Of a stretch of 64,000 nt of DNA, positions 53,537-62,080 are shown one piece after another (position 1 is the stretch's first letter; each line of letters opens with the position of its first letter). The translations under genes and the position numbers were made by a program. Where the stretch lies: NCBI RefSeq assembly GCF_003590795.1, contig NZ_QYUL01000005.1, forward strand, positions 485,001-549,000, given 5' to 3'. The stretch is from Azospirillum cavernae. Its GTDB lineage: Bacteria > Pseudomonadota > Alphaproteobacteria > Azospirillales > Azospirillaceae. The notes beneath the pieces were generated by a model that was not told the DNA's origin, ran no database searches, and worked only from the letters and a program-made list of their open reading frames with translations.

Positions 53537-55744
53537 TCACCCAGCCGCGCCCGACATCCGTCGCCACAGCGCGTGATAGGCCCCTTCGACATCCTTGGTG
53601 AATTGCACCGGATCCGACAGGGGCGACGCCCGCATCCGGGCGCGCAGGCCGCCCCGCAGCGCGCGCAGCCGCTCCACATCCCCAGCCAACGCCACCGCCG
53701 TCTCGACATAGTCCGCGAGCGAGCGCGTCACCAAATCCTCCAAAGACACCGCGCGCAGCAGCGACGCGCCATAGCGGTCCAGCACCCGGTCCCCCGCCAG
53801 GGTGACAACCGGCACCCCCATCCACAGGGCTTGCGCCGTCGTGGTGACGCCGCCATAGGGGAAGCTGTCGAGATGGATGTCGATGCCGTTGAACGCGGCC
53901 ATATGCTCGTCCACGCTGGCGGTCGGCCCGCGAACCTCAAGCTGCGGCCCCAGCGCCCGGCTCAACGCCCGTTGGTCGCTGACAGTGACGTCCAGCGCCT
54001 TGACGATCAGGCGAGCCGTGGGAAGGCGGCGCAAAATCAACGCCCATGCCTCCAGGGTGGCCGCCGACAGCTTGCTCAGCGCGTTGAAACTGCCGAAGGT
54101 GACGCGCCCCGTTTTGGCGACGGGCGGCTCCAGCGCCGGGGCGGGCGTCGGAGCGAGAGGCGAGTAATGGTAGCCGATGGGCAACCGCATGACCTGTTCG
54201 GAAAAATCCGCGTCCCGCCCGACCGGAACCGTGGTTCCGTCCACCAGCACCGCATCCATCGCCGACAAGCCGGTGGTCGTCATCACCGGAAAATGGATCT
54301 GAAGCGGGGCCGGGCGCCGCGCCACGGTCAACAGCCGCGCGCTGTGTGAGGAAAAACCAGCGCCATCCACCAGAATGTCGATGGCGTCGGCGCGAATCAC
54401 ATCGGCCAACGCCGCGTTGTCCAACCCCGGCGCCCGGCGGAACAGCCCCGCCGCCGCCGCGTAACGCGCCAACAGCTCGTTGTCGTCATCGCGGCCCAGG
54501 GAATAGACCACAATGGTGAAATCGGCGCTGTGATGCTCGACCAGCGGCAAACAGGTGAAGTCGTGCGTCAGGAAATTTTCGCACAGATAGCCAACACGCA
54601 GCGGACGCCCCGCCGAAGACCGGGCGACGGGCGGCGGCGCCGCGCGCGTCAACGGCTCGGCATGGCGGTCCGCCCAACGCCGCGCCGCCGCCGTGATGAC
54701 AACCGCCGGAGCGTTGGTCAGGTTGAGGGACAGAATCGCCGAGGCCTCATGCCCCGGATCGCCGCTCAACCCTGCGGCGCGGGCGTACCATTCCGCCGCC
54801 TCCCCCGGCTCCCGCGCCCGCTCCAACGCGCGCGCCGCGCCCAGACACAGATCCACATTCGTCGGGTCGAGCGTCCAGCGCCACATCAGCGCGCGCATCC
54901 CCCGTTCGCGCTCCCGACAATCCAGCCAGGCCCGCGCCGCGCTGTCGAGCGCCGCCGGATGCGCCGGATCCAGCATGACCGCGTTGGCGAACGCCCGCGC
55001 CGCCTTCTCATAGGCGCTCACCGCGTGCCACGACACGCCAATGAACAAACACAGGTCGCGCGCCCGGTCTGCCCCAGCGGCCAGGGCCTGTCCCGCGATC
55101 AACCGCCACGCCTCGCCAAACAGCGCCAACGCCTCCGCATGGCCGCCGCCACATTGCCAGGACCGCCCACGGGCAAACAGGATGTCCGCCAAATTGTCGC
55201 GCAGATCCGGCGTGTCGAACCCACAGCCGAGCGCGGCGCGGTAACACCCCTCCGCCGCATCGTTTTGGCCAAGCCGTTGGAACGCGACCCCCAATTGAGC
55301 CTGAACGACGCCGGAACCCGGCATCGCCGCCGCCGCAAGCGACAGCAGCCGACAGGCGGCGCGCGGGTCGCCGCCCTCAAGGCGCTGTTGCCCGGCCTGC
55401 CCAAGAATCTCCGGCATCCAAGGTTCCAGCCGATCCGCCGCGATCAGGGCGACGGCCTGACAGAGCCACACGACCTCGCCACGTCGGCCAAGCGCCATCA
55501 ACAGCTTGGCGAGGTTTCCCACGCAATCGGGCCGGTCGGGGGCCAGCGCCACGGCCCGGCGCAACAGCGGTTCCGCCGCCTCCAGCCGCCCGGACTGCGC
55601 CAGCAGAAGCCCCAGCAGGTGCCACGCGTCCACCGTCGCCGGAGCGGCGTCGAGAATGCGGCGATGCAGCGTCTCCGCCTCGACGACGCGCCCCTGTTCC
55701 TGGTGATCCAACGCCGCCAACAGCGCGTCGCTTACGCTCGCCAT
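53537..55744 (-). CDS. TPR-glycosyltransferase 41 (OGT/SPINDLY-like), second of two tandem copies
   Basis: A 735-residue cytoplasmic protein. The N-terminal half (about 5-340) consists of tetratricopeptide repeats (DAWHLLGLLLAQSGRLEAAE; LGVAFQRLGQNDAAEGCYRA). The C-terminal half is a GT41 domain: N-lobe RPLRVGYLCENFLTHDFTCL and ADAIDILVDGAGFSSHSARL, central APLQIHFPVMTTTGLSAMDA, C-lobe GRVTFGSFNALSKLSAATLE, and nucleotide-sugar region IDIHLDSFPYGGVTTTAQAL then MGVPVVTLAGDRVLDRYGAS. It adds GlcNAc, fucose or another sugar to proteins. Flagellin or another surface protein is the usual bacterial target, but no substrate gene is adjacent. Its ATG overlaps the stop of the preceding homologue (TGATG), so both are one unit. 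Confidence 0.9.
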   Translation of the reverse strand: MASVSDALLAALDHQEQGRVVEAETLHRRILDAAPATVDAWHLLGLLLAQSGRLEAAEPLLRRAVALAPDRPDCVGNLAKLLMALGRRGEVVWLCQAVALIAADRLEPWMPEILGQAGQQRLEGGDPRAACRLLSLAAAAMPGSGVVQAQLGVAFQRLGQNDAAEGCYRAALGCGFDTPDLRDNLADILFARGRSWQCGGGHAEALALFGEAWRLIAGQALAAGADRARDLCLFIGVSWHAVSAYEKAARAFANAVMLDPAHPAALDSAARAWLDCRERERGMRALMWRWTLDPTNVDLCLGAARALERAREPGEAAEWYARAAGLSGDPGHEASAILSLNLTNAPAVVITAAARRWADRHAEPLTRAAPPPVARSSAGRPLRVGYLCENFLTHDFTCLPLVEHHSADFTIVVYSLGRDDDNELLARYAAAAGLFRRAPGLDNAALADVIRADAIDILVDGAGFSSHSARLLTVARRPAPLQIHFPVMTTTGLSAMDAVLVDGTTVPVGRDADFSEQVMRLPIGYHYSPLAPTPAPALEPPVAKTGRVTFGSFNALSKLSAATLEAWALILRRLPTARLIVKALDVTVSDQRALSRALGPQLEVRGPTASVDEHMAAFNGIDIHLDSFPYGGVTTTAQALWMGVPVVTLAGDRVLDRYGASLLRAVSLEDLVTRSLADYVETAVALAGDVERLRALRGGLRARMRASPLSDPVQFTKDVEGAYHALWRRMSGAAG

Positions 55745-58143
55745 CACGCCCCCGCTTGCGCCCGTTCATGACAGAAGCGCCGCCAAACCGTCCGATACAA
55801 GCGCTCGACCTGACGGGCGCGGCGGCGACCGTCGCACAGGGGGGACGCGGTCAGCCGGTCCCGCAGCGTCGCCCGCAGGTCCGAAAGACGGGCCGGATCG
55901 CTCGCCAGCGCCTCGGCGATCGTCACATACTCGTCCTCGCAGGACGCAACCAGACCGTCCAAGCGCAAGGCGCGCAGCATCGACGCCGACCAGCGGCTGA
56001 CCATGGTGTCGCCCGGCAGGGTGATGACCGGAACGCCCATGACCAACGCCTCGAAGGTCGTCGTCGAACCGCAGAAGGGAAACGGATCCAGCGCGATGTC
56101 GATGCCGCTGTATCGGGCGAGGTGGGTGGCGGGCCGCTCCGCCTCCGCCGGGTCGGCCCACAACCGGGATGGATCGACCCCGCCCGCACTCAACGCCGCG
56201 CGGATGCGGCCGACGCAAAGGTCGGAGCGGTAGGAATCCAGATATTTCAGCACCAGCCGCGCTTGCGGGATCCGCGCCATCAGCCTGGCCCACAGCCGCA
56301 ACGTCTCGTCCGAAATTTTGGCCGGGTTGTTGAAGCAGCCAAAGCGGATCACCCCATCGGCCAGCATCGGCAACGGGCCGGGCGGCGGCGCGGCGGCTGG
56401 AATCGCCGCCACGTAAAAGCTGGGCAGGCGCAAGGGCCGTTCGGTGAAACGCTCCGCCCCATGGCGTGGCGTCATCGTCCGGTCGGTGATGAGATAATCG
56501 ATGGCCGACAGGCCGCTGGTCGCCGCGTCGTGAAGGCTGATCTGCACCGGAGCCGGCCGCAGGTGGCAGATGTGGGGGCGGTTGTTGTCGAAGCGGATCC
56601 CCAACGGAACCAGAATGTCCACGCCGTCCGCCCGCATCCGCGCGGCGACCGTCGAATCGTCCTGCCCGGTGATGTCGCGCCAGCCATCGGACAGGACGCG
56701 AAACCGCTCCGTCGTCGCGTCGGGTTCCAGAACATGGGCGTAGACGATGACCTCGAACCCGTCCCGGTCGCGATTCTCAAACAACGGCAGCAGGTTGCGC
56801 CCGATGGGCTGGAACGCCCGCAGGTCGGAGGTCAGATAGCCGATCCGCAAGCGGCGATCTGGGTCCAGGCGGTTGGCGAAGGGAAGCGGCGGCACGGCCA
56901 GCGGTGGAAAGGCGGCCTCCAGACGGCGGTGCAGCGCAAAGCGGCGTTCCGCGTCGACCCCGGGCACATAGAGGATCGACAGCATGGCCGCGCGGTGCCA
57001 ATTGGCCCGATCCGCGCCAAACCGCAAGGCGCGCTCCAGCCACGCCGAACCAAGGCGGGCGAAGCCAAGCCCGGTCACCAGCGCGCCCAGACTGTGCAGG
57101 GGATCGCCCAGATCCGGGGCCAGCGCCACCACCCGCCGCAGCAGCGCCAAGGCGCCGTCGCGATCCGACTGTTCGATGAGCGCTTGGGCAAGATTGTAGA
57201 GGATGACCGGGTCATCCGGCGCCCGCCGCGCCAGCGCCGTCAAGCGCTGTTCCGCCGCCGCCACCTCTTTGCGGGCAAGCAGCAGGACGGCCAGGGTCAA
57301 GCCGCTGTCGCGGTCGCCCGGTTCCAGGGCTTCCGCCCACAGCAAGGCGCGCTCCGCCACGCCGCTTTGCCCTTGGCGCCGGGCGATGTCCCCCAACCGG
57401 CGGTAGGGCGACGGGTCATCCGGGCGCAGCGCCGCTTGACGTTGGAACAGCGCGGCGGCCTCGGCCAGACACCCTGAATCGACGCGAATTTGCCCCAAGG
57501 CGCCCCACACCAGGGCGAATTGCGGATCCCGGTCCAGCGCTTGGCGAAAATGGTCCGCCGCCTGCGCCGCGCGGCCCTGCCGTTGCCGGACCAACGCCAG
57601 ATTGGCCTGCACAAGCGCCGAGGTCGGATCGCGCTCCGCCGCCCGCTCCAGCAGCGCCACCGCTTGGTCCTCCAAGCCATCAACACGGCTGAGCGCCAGC
57701 GCCAGCCCAGTCAACGCCTCCAGACTGACCGCCGCTGAATTGGACAGGACCAGACAGGCCAATTCCCGCGCCTCGGCCGCCGCCCCTTGCGCGGCGCGCA
57801 GCGCGCCAAGTCGGGACGCGGCCTCAACATTGCCGGGTTGCAGGGTCAGACTGTGGGCGTCATGCCGCCCGGCGCCGTCCTTGTCCGCGTCGGCCCGCAG
57901 AATGTTCGCCATATTTCCGTGAAAATCTGGCCGCGCCGGGGCCAGCGCCACCGCCCGCGCGATCCGCCGCCGCGCCCCGGCGACATCCCCGGTCATGCCG
58001 CACAGCACGCCCAGCAGATGGTGCGCGTCGGCCTGCTCAGGATCCGCGTCAAGAATGCGCTGGTACAGGAGTCTCGCTTCGCCAACCCGCCCCGCCTGAT
58101 GCAGATCCAGGGCCATCACAAGCGCTTCGCCGATGCTCGCCAT
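55744..58143 (-). CDS. TPR-glycosyltransferase 41 (OGT/SPINDLY-like), first of two tandem copies
   Basis: A 799-residue homologue of the following gene. TPR repeats cover about 5-430 (EARLLYQRILDADPEQADAH; QADAHHLLGVLCGMTGDVAG) and are more numerous than in its neighbour. The GT41 part has RRLRIGYLTSDLRAFQPIGR, VDILVPLGIRFDNNRPHICH, PVQISLHDAATSGLSAIDYL, IRFGCFNNPAKISDETLRLW and IDIALDPFPFCGSTTTFEAL then MGVPVITLPGDTMVSRWSAS. Compared with the other copy the IDILV segment has PLGIRF where OGTs usually have DLxGHT, a sign of altered acceptor or donor preference. The ATG at 58143 (MASIGEALVM) is supported by matching the N-terminus of the second copy (MASVSDALLA). The operon is separated by 112 bases from the GGDEF/EAL gene. 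Confidence 0.9.
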   Translation of the reverse strand: MASIGEALVMALDLHQAGRVGEARLLYQRILDADPEQADAHHLLGVLCGMTGDVAGARRRIARAVALAPARPDFHGNMANILRADADKDGAGRHDAHSLTLQPGNVEAASRLGALRAAQGAAAEARELACLVLSNSAAVSLEALTGLALALSRVDGLEDQAVALLERAAERDPTSALVQANLALVRQRQGRAAQAADHFRQALDRDPQFALVWGALGQIRVDSGCLAEAAALFQRQAALRPDDPSPYRRLGDIARRQGQSGVAERALLWAEALEPGDRDSGLTLAVLLLARKEVAAAEQRLTALARRAPDDPVILYNLAQALIEQSDRDGALALLRRVVALAPDLGDPLHSLGALVTGLGFARLGSAWLERALRFGADRANWHRAAMLSILYVPGVDAERRFALHRRLEAAFPPLAVPPLPFANRLDPDRRLRIGYLTSDLRAFQPIGRNLLPLFENRDRDGFEVIVYAHVLEPDATTERFRVLSDGWRDITGQDDSTVAARMRADGVDILVPLGIRFDNNRPHICHLRPAPVQISLHDAATSGLSAIDYLITDRTMTPRHGAERFTERPLRLPSFYVAAIPAAAPPPGPLPMLADGVIRFGCFNNPAKISDETLRLWARLMARIPQARLVLKYLDSYRSDLCVGRIRAALSAGGVDPSRLWADPAEAERPATHLARYSGIDIALDPFPFCGSTTTFEALVMGVPVITLPGDTMVSRWSASMLRALRLDGLVASCEDEYVTIAEALASDPARLSDLRATLRDRLTASPLCDGRRRARQVERLYRTVWRRFCHERAQAGA

Positions 58144-58255
58144 CAAACAATCCGTGAGTGGCCCCGGCGACGCGCAAGGGAACGACACCCGGCATATCAA
58201 TGGAAACAGCGAAGCCCGTCAACGCCCAGACACGCCAACGCCCGGCCCGGCGCCG

Positions 58256-60313
58256 TTACGCGGCCACCGTCCGGTTGCTCATGAAGGCCGCGAACATCTC
58301 CGCCGGCAAGGGGCGGCTGATGAGATAACCCTGAATGCAGGTGCAGCGCTGTTCCCGCAAGATCGCCGCCTGTTCCCAGGTCTCCACCCCTTCGGCGATG
58401 GTGTCGAAGCCCAGGCTTTCGGCAAGATTCACAATGGTTCCGACAATCGCCGGATCGGTGGACGACTTGACGATGTCGCGGACGAAGCTGCGGTCAATCT
58501 TCAGCGTGTCGATGGGGAAGCGCTTGAGATAGGCGAGCGACGAATAGCCGGTGCCGAAATCATCAATGGACAAGCGGACGCCGATGTCCTTCAGGCCATT
58601 CAGGATCGTCACCGCCTTTTCGATGTCGCCAATCATCGCCCCTTCGGTCAGCTCCAACTCCAGCCGGTCCGGCTGAATGCCCGACGCCTCGACGACGCTG
58701 CGGACGAAGCCGACCAGCCGCGCGTCCTGGAACTGGCGCGGCGACAGGTTGACCGACACCGAGGGAATCGGAATGCCCTGCTTGGTCCACAGCGCCAGTT
58801 GGCGACAGGCTTCCATGAAGGTCCAGGCGCCGATCTCCCAGATCAGGCCGGTGTCCTCGGCCAGCGGAATGAACTCCGCCGGGCTGACCATGCCGCGCAC
58901 CGGGTGGAGCCAGCGGATCAGCGCCTCCGCCCCGATCACCCGGTCGGTCGCCAGATCGATCTTGGGTTGGTAATGCAGCTCGAACTCTTCGCCGCCGCTG
59001 GCCCGGCGCAGATCACTTTCCAGCCCCAGCGAGAAGCCCGACCGTTCGCGCATCCCGCCATCGTAGAACACGAACTTGTGCTCCGGGTTGCGCTTGGCGT
59101 GATACATGGCCAGATCGGCGTTGCGCAGAAGCTGGTCCGCCGTTTCACCGTCGTCGGGGTAGAAGGCCAGCCCGATGGACGCGCCGCAGAAAAGCTCTTG
59201 ATTGTGGACGCCGAACGGCTCGTCCATCGAGTAAAGGACCTTCTCGACCAGCCGGGCGCCGGCCGAACGGTCGGCGGCGTCGGGGGCGACGATCAGGAAC
59301 TCGTCGCCGCCCAGGCGGCCAACCGTGTCGGTCATCCGCGTGCAGTTGCGCAGCCGCCGCGCCACCAGCTTCAACAAATCATCCCCGGCGTGATGGCCGA
59401 GCGTGTCGTTGACCTGTTTGAAGCGGTTGAGGTCGAGGAAGGCGACCGCCACCTTGCTGTGGTTGCGCTGGGCGCGCGCAATCGCCTCTTCCAGCCGTTC
59501 GCAGACCAGCCAGCGGTTGGGCAGGTCGGTCAGCCGGTCGAAGCTGGCCTGATAGCGGATCTGGTGCTCTTGGGACTTGCGCTGGCTGATGTCGGCGATG
59601 GTGAGCACGTAATGCTCCAGCACGCCGCTGGGCGCGCGCACCGACGTCACCGACAGGGCGGCGGCGAAGGCGTCGCCGGAATGGCGGAAGCTGGTCACTT
59701 CGCCCTGCCAGCGCCCGGCCTGCCGCGCGGTGGTCCAGATGGAATCGATGAAGGTCCGCTCGTGCGAGCCGGGGGCGAACAGGACCAGCGGGCGGCGCAG
59801 CAACTCCTCGCGCTGAAAGCCGGTGGTGATCTCATAGGCCGGGTTGATGGCCTGGACCGTCAATTCCGGATCAACAATCAGGATGCCGTCGGCGACGCTG
59901 TCGAACACGGTGGCGAGCAGCCGGATTTTCTCCTCATGCTGCTTGCGCTCGGTGATGTCCTGAACGGTGCCTTCGTAAAAGCGGATGCGCCCGGCGGCGT
60001 CGCGCACGCAGCGCGCGCTTTCGGCGATCCAGATGATCGTGCCGTCGCGGCGGAAAACCCGGGCCTCAAAGGAATGGACCGTGTCCTTGCGGGCCATCAG
60101 ATCGGCGAAGGCTTCGCGCTTGCCGGGGTCCACATAAAGCTGACCGGCGATGTCGGTCAGGTTGGCGATCAAATCATCGGGGGAGCTGTAACCGTAAATC
60201 TCAGCCAGGGCCGAGTTGACGCGCAAATAGCGACCGTCCGTCGTCGTTTGATAAATGCCCTCCACGGCATTTTCGAAGATGCTGCGGTACTGCTCTTCCG
60301 TCTCATGACTCAT
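58256..60313 (-). CDS. PAS-PAS-GGDEF-EAL cyclic-di-GMP enzyme
   Basis: A 685-residue cytoplasmic signalling protein. Two PAS domains (about 1-125 and 126-250, each followed by a PAC-like EGTVQDITERK or VLTIADISQRK) precede a GGDEF domain (about 255-420). This has an intact active site RLGGDEFLIV and, 5 residues before it, an RxxD inhibitory site (RMTD). The EAL domain (about 430-680) has GAEALIRWLHP, ELTEGAMIG, SIDDFGTGYSSLAYL and TLKIDRSFV, so catalytic residues for phosphodiesterase are also present. It can therefore make or degrade c-di-GMP under control of the PAS input. No membrane segment is seen. ATG 60313 follows GGAAGAGG. Its neighbourhood with glycosyltransferases hints at motility or surface control. 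Confidence 0.95.
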   Translation of the reverse strand: MSHETEEQYRSIFENAVEGIYQTTTDGRYLRVNSALAEIYGYSSPDDLIANLTDIAGQLYVDPGKREAFADLMARKDTVHSFEARVFRRDGTIIWIAESARCVRDAAGRIRFYEGTVQDITERKQHEEKIRLLATVFDSVADGILIVDPELTVQAINPAYEITTGFQREELLRRPLVLFAPGSHERTFIDSIWTTARQAGRWQGEVTSFRHSGDAFAAALSVTSVRAPSGVLEHYVLTIADISQRKSQEHQIRYQASFDRLTDLPNRWLVCERLEEAIARAQRNHSKVAVAFLDLNRFKQVNDTLGHHAGDDLLKLVARRLRNCTRMTDTVGRLGGDEFLIVAPDAADRSAGARLVEKVLYSMDEPFGVHNQELFCGASIGLAFYPDDGETADQLLRNADLAMYHAKRNPEHKFVFYDGGMRERSGFSLGLESDLRRASGGEEFELHYQPKIDLATDRVIGAEALIRWLHPVRGMVSPAEFIPLAEDTGLIWEIGAWTFMEACRQLALWTKQGIPIPSVSVNLSPRQFQDARLVGFVRSVVEASGIQPDRLELELTEGAMIGDIEKAVTILNGLKDIGVRLSIDDFGTGYSSLAYLKRFPIDTLKIDRSFVRDIVKSSTDPAIVGTIVNLAESLGFDTIAEGVETWEQAAILREQRCTCIQGYLISRPLPAEMFAAFMSNRTVAA

Positions 60314-60500
60314 TGTGCGCGCCTCTTCCGACGCCAAGCCTGAACCGCCTGGAAACAACATCTCGCCACTCAAACATACGATTGTGAACAGTCCAACTTT
60401 TACCGCACCGCAGAAAAGTAGATGCCGACCCGCCGAAACCCGTCAAGCCCGATCTCAGGGACTGTCGCACACCACGCGTCAAAATATAACAGGAATGTAA

Positions 60501-60524
60501 CCTAATGGGCATAGTCCCATTAGG
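60501..60524. repeat. Perfect inverted repeat CCTAATGGG / CCCATTAGG
   Basis: CCTAATGGG (60501-60509) and CCCATTAGG (60516-60524), 9 bp each, with a 6-base centre CATAGT. In an AT-rich context with no gene directly attached, about 190 bases upstream of the GGDEF-EAL start, it could be an operator or a cruciform/terminator element. Confidence 0.6.
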
Positions 60525-60569
60525 GAATTGATTTTATTGGAATTAAAAATCGATCCCCAAAAAAGCGCC

Positions 60570-60623
60570 GGAAGGGACAGGATGGGCAAAACCGTTCAGC
60601 CGGTCATTTTCATCCTGTCTTCC
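60570..60623. other. Long imperfect stem-loop, possible structured RNA
   Basis: GACAGGATG (60576-60584) pairs with CATCCTGTC (60611-60619), extended by GGAA (60570-60573) with TTCC (60620-60623) across a GG bulge; the loop (60585-60610) contains a further ACCG/CGGT pairing. A 13-bp stem of this form without a T-run could be a small RNA, a leader element or a protein site. It is not attached to an obvious terminator position: the convergent small gene ends at 60717. Confidence 0.4.
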
Positions 60624-60716
60624 GATGCCCGCGCGACATGTTCCTGCACAAGGCCGTCACAGGCCCTGACCGCAGCCAGACTTTAGCCTTGGCTCCTTGG
60701 GCCGAGTCGCGTTCAA

Positions 60717-60896
60717 TCAGTGGCCGTGGCTCAGCTTGACGCCGTCCTTCAGAACATAAGCGCGCGAGCAATAGGGGCACTCGACGCGGCCTTCATGGTC
60801 CAGGGTCAGATACACCAGCGGATGGCCAAGCGCCCCTCCCCCGCCGTCGCACCCAACGGTCGCGGTTTCCACGGTAATCGTCTCGGTCGGCTGCAT
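60717..60896 (-). CDS. Small zinc-finger (zf-CHCC) protein
   Basis: A 59-residue protein with the zf-CHCC pattern. It reads MQPTETITVETATVGCDGGG, then GALGHPLVYLTLDHEGRVE, then CPYCSRAYVLKDGVKLSHGH. The Cys-His-Cys-Cys ligands and the LGHPxVYL core match the bacterial homologues of mitochondrial NDUFS6 (complex I zinc subunit). In alphaproteobacteria it is a small, widely conserved protein. The ATG at 60896 has AGAGG 9 bases upstream; longer in-frame starts (ATG 60905) are too close to that site. It is divergent from the ABC ATPase gene. Confidence 0.87.
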   Translation of the reverse strand: MQPTETITVETATVGCDGGGGALGHPLVYLTLDHEGRVECPYCSRAYVLKDGVKLSHGH

Positions 60897-61072
60897 GGCG
60901 ATCATCCTCTGTTTTGACAGGCGCGCGCGATCACGCCATCGTGGGAGCGCCCGTTGCGACGAGCCTCGAACACGGAACTGCCCGCGCGGGCCGGATGATA
61001 CCCATCGCGCGGCGCGGATCAACGGGATTGACTCGGTTTCCTGCAACTCCACCAGAATGGTCTTGAAGACAC

Positions 61073-62080
61073 ATGGTCGCGCACCCCTCCCTATCGGGCG
61101 TCCCCGCCCCGGTCGATCTTCCGGCGAACGCGGTTGAACTTCGCGGTCTGACCAAGATTTACCAGCCGACCGGCAAAGCTGGCCCCAAGCACGCGCTGAA
61201 GGGGATCGACCTCGCCATTCCGCGCGGCTCTCTGTTCGGATTGCTGGGTCCCAACGGGGCCGGAAAATCCACCATGATCAACATTCTGGCCGGGTTGGTG
61301 AACAAGACCGGCGGAACCGCCCGGATTTGGGGGCATGAGGTGGAGGACGACCCACGCCGCGCCCGCGCGTCCATCGGCGTGGTTCCCCAAGAGCTGAACA
61401 TGGATCCCTTCTTCACCCCGCGCGAAATGCTGGAGCTGCAAGCCGGGCTGTATGGCGTGCCCACGCGTGAGCGGCGGACGGACGAGCTGCTCGACGCCGT
61501 CGGGCTGGCCGACAAGGCCGACGCCCACGCCCGTTCGCTGTCGGGCGGCATGAAACGCCGCCTGATGGTCGCCAAGGCGATGGTCCACACCCCGCCAGTT
61601 CTGATTCTGGACGAGCCGACCGCCGGGGTGGACGTGGAGCTGCGCCGCCAGCTTTGGGACTATGTCCGCACGCTGAACCGGGCCGGAACCACGGTTCTGC
61701 TGACCACGCATTATCTTCAGGAGGCCGAAGAGCTGTGCGACACCATCGCCATCATCAACCATGGCGAGATGGTGGCCTGCGAACCAACCTCCACCCTGCT
61801 GCGCCGGATCGACAACAAGGCGCTGTGTCTGACGCTGGACCGCGATCTGACCGCCGCCCCGGCGGCCCTGAGCGGCTTCACCGTGGAGCTGCCGACGCCC
61901 CGGCGTCTGGTCATCCGTTATCAGCCCAGTCGGCAACGGGCCGACGCCATTCTCAACGCCCTCGTCGCCTCGGGGCTGGGCATCGTGGACGTCTCAACCG
62001 AGGAATCCAATCTGGAGGACATCTTCCTGCAATTGACGGGTGGCGCGCATGGCGGCCATGGAACGACCCACGCCGCGTAA
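61073..62080 (+). CDS. ABC-2-type transporter ATPase without adjacent permease
   Basis: A 335-residue ATPase of the DrrA/YadG (ABC-2) group. Motifs: Walker A LLGPNGAGKSTMINILAGLV, Q-loop VVPQELNMDPFFTPREMLEL, signature SLSGGMKRRLMVAKAMVHTP, Walker B LILDEPTAGVDVELRRQLWD, H-loop VLLTTHYLQEAEELCDTIAI. A C-terminal DUF4162-type domain (about 245-325) ends with EESNLEDIFLQLTGG, then a His-rich tail GGAHGGHGTTHAA. No ABC-2 permease is seen within the window. The next gene, a lipoprotein hydrolase, overlaps its end. It probably works with a permease encoded elsewhere or exports a lipid or polysaccharide. Confidence 0.9.
   Translation: MVAHPSLSGVPAPVDLPANAVELRGLTKIYQPTGKAGPKHALKGIDLAIPRGSLFGLLGPNGAGKSTMINILAGLVNKTGGTARIWGHEVEDDPRRARASIGVVPQELNMDPFFTPREMLELQAGLYGVPTRERRTDELLDAVGLADKADAHARSLSGGMKRRLMVAKAMVHTPPVLILDEPTAGVDVELRRQLWDYVRTLNRAGTTVLLTTHYLQEAEELCDTIAIINHGEMVACEPTSTLLRRIDNKALCLTLDRDLTAAPAALSGFTVELPTPRRLVIRYQPSRQRADAILNALVASGLGIVDVSTEESNLEDIFLQLTGGAHGGHGTTHAA

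Larger units (their letters stand above)
60314..60716. other. 403-bp intergenic region with two strong inverted repeats
   Basis: No gene is visible. Two structures are annotated separately: an inverted repeat at 60501-60524 and a long stem-loop at 60570-60623. Between them, 60525-60560 is AT-rich (ATTGATTTTATTGG, then AATTAAAAATCG). The end near 60313 must contain the GGDEF-EAL promoter (minus strand). The right end (60650-60716) has only a partial GGCC-type dyad. Confidence 0.6.

Noticed and set aside
58133-60343. 736-codon plus-strand frame opposite the GGDEF-EAL gene
   Set aside because: An antisense shadow; the minus strand has full PAS, GGDEF and EAL motifs.
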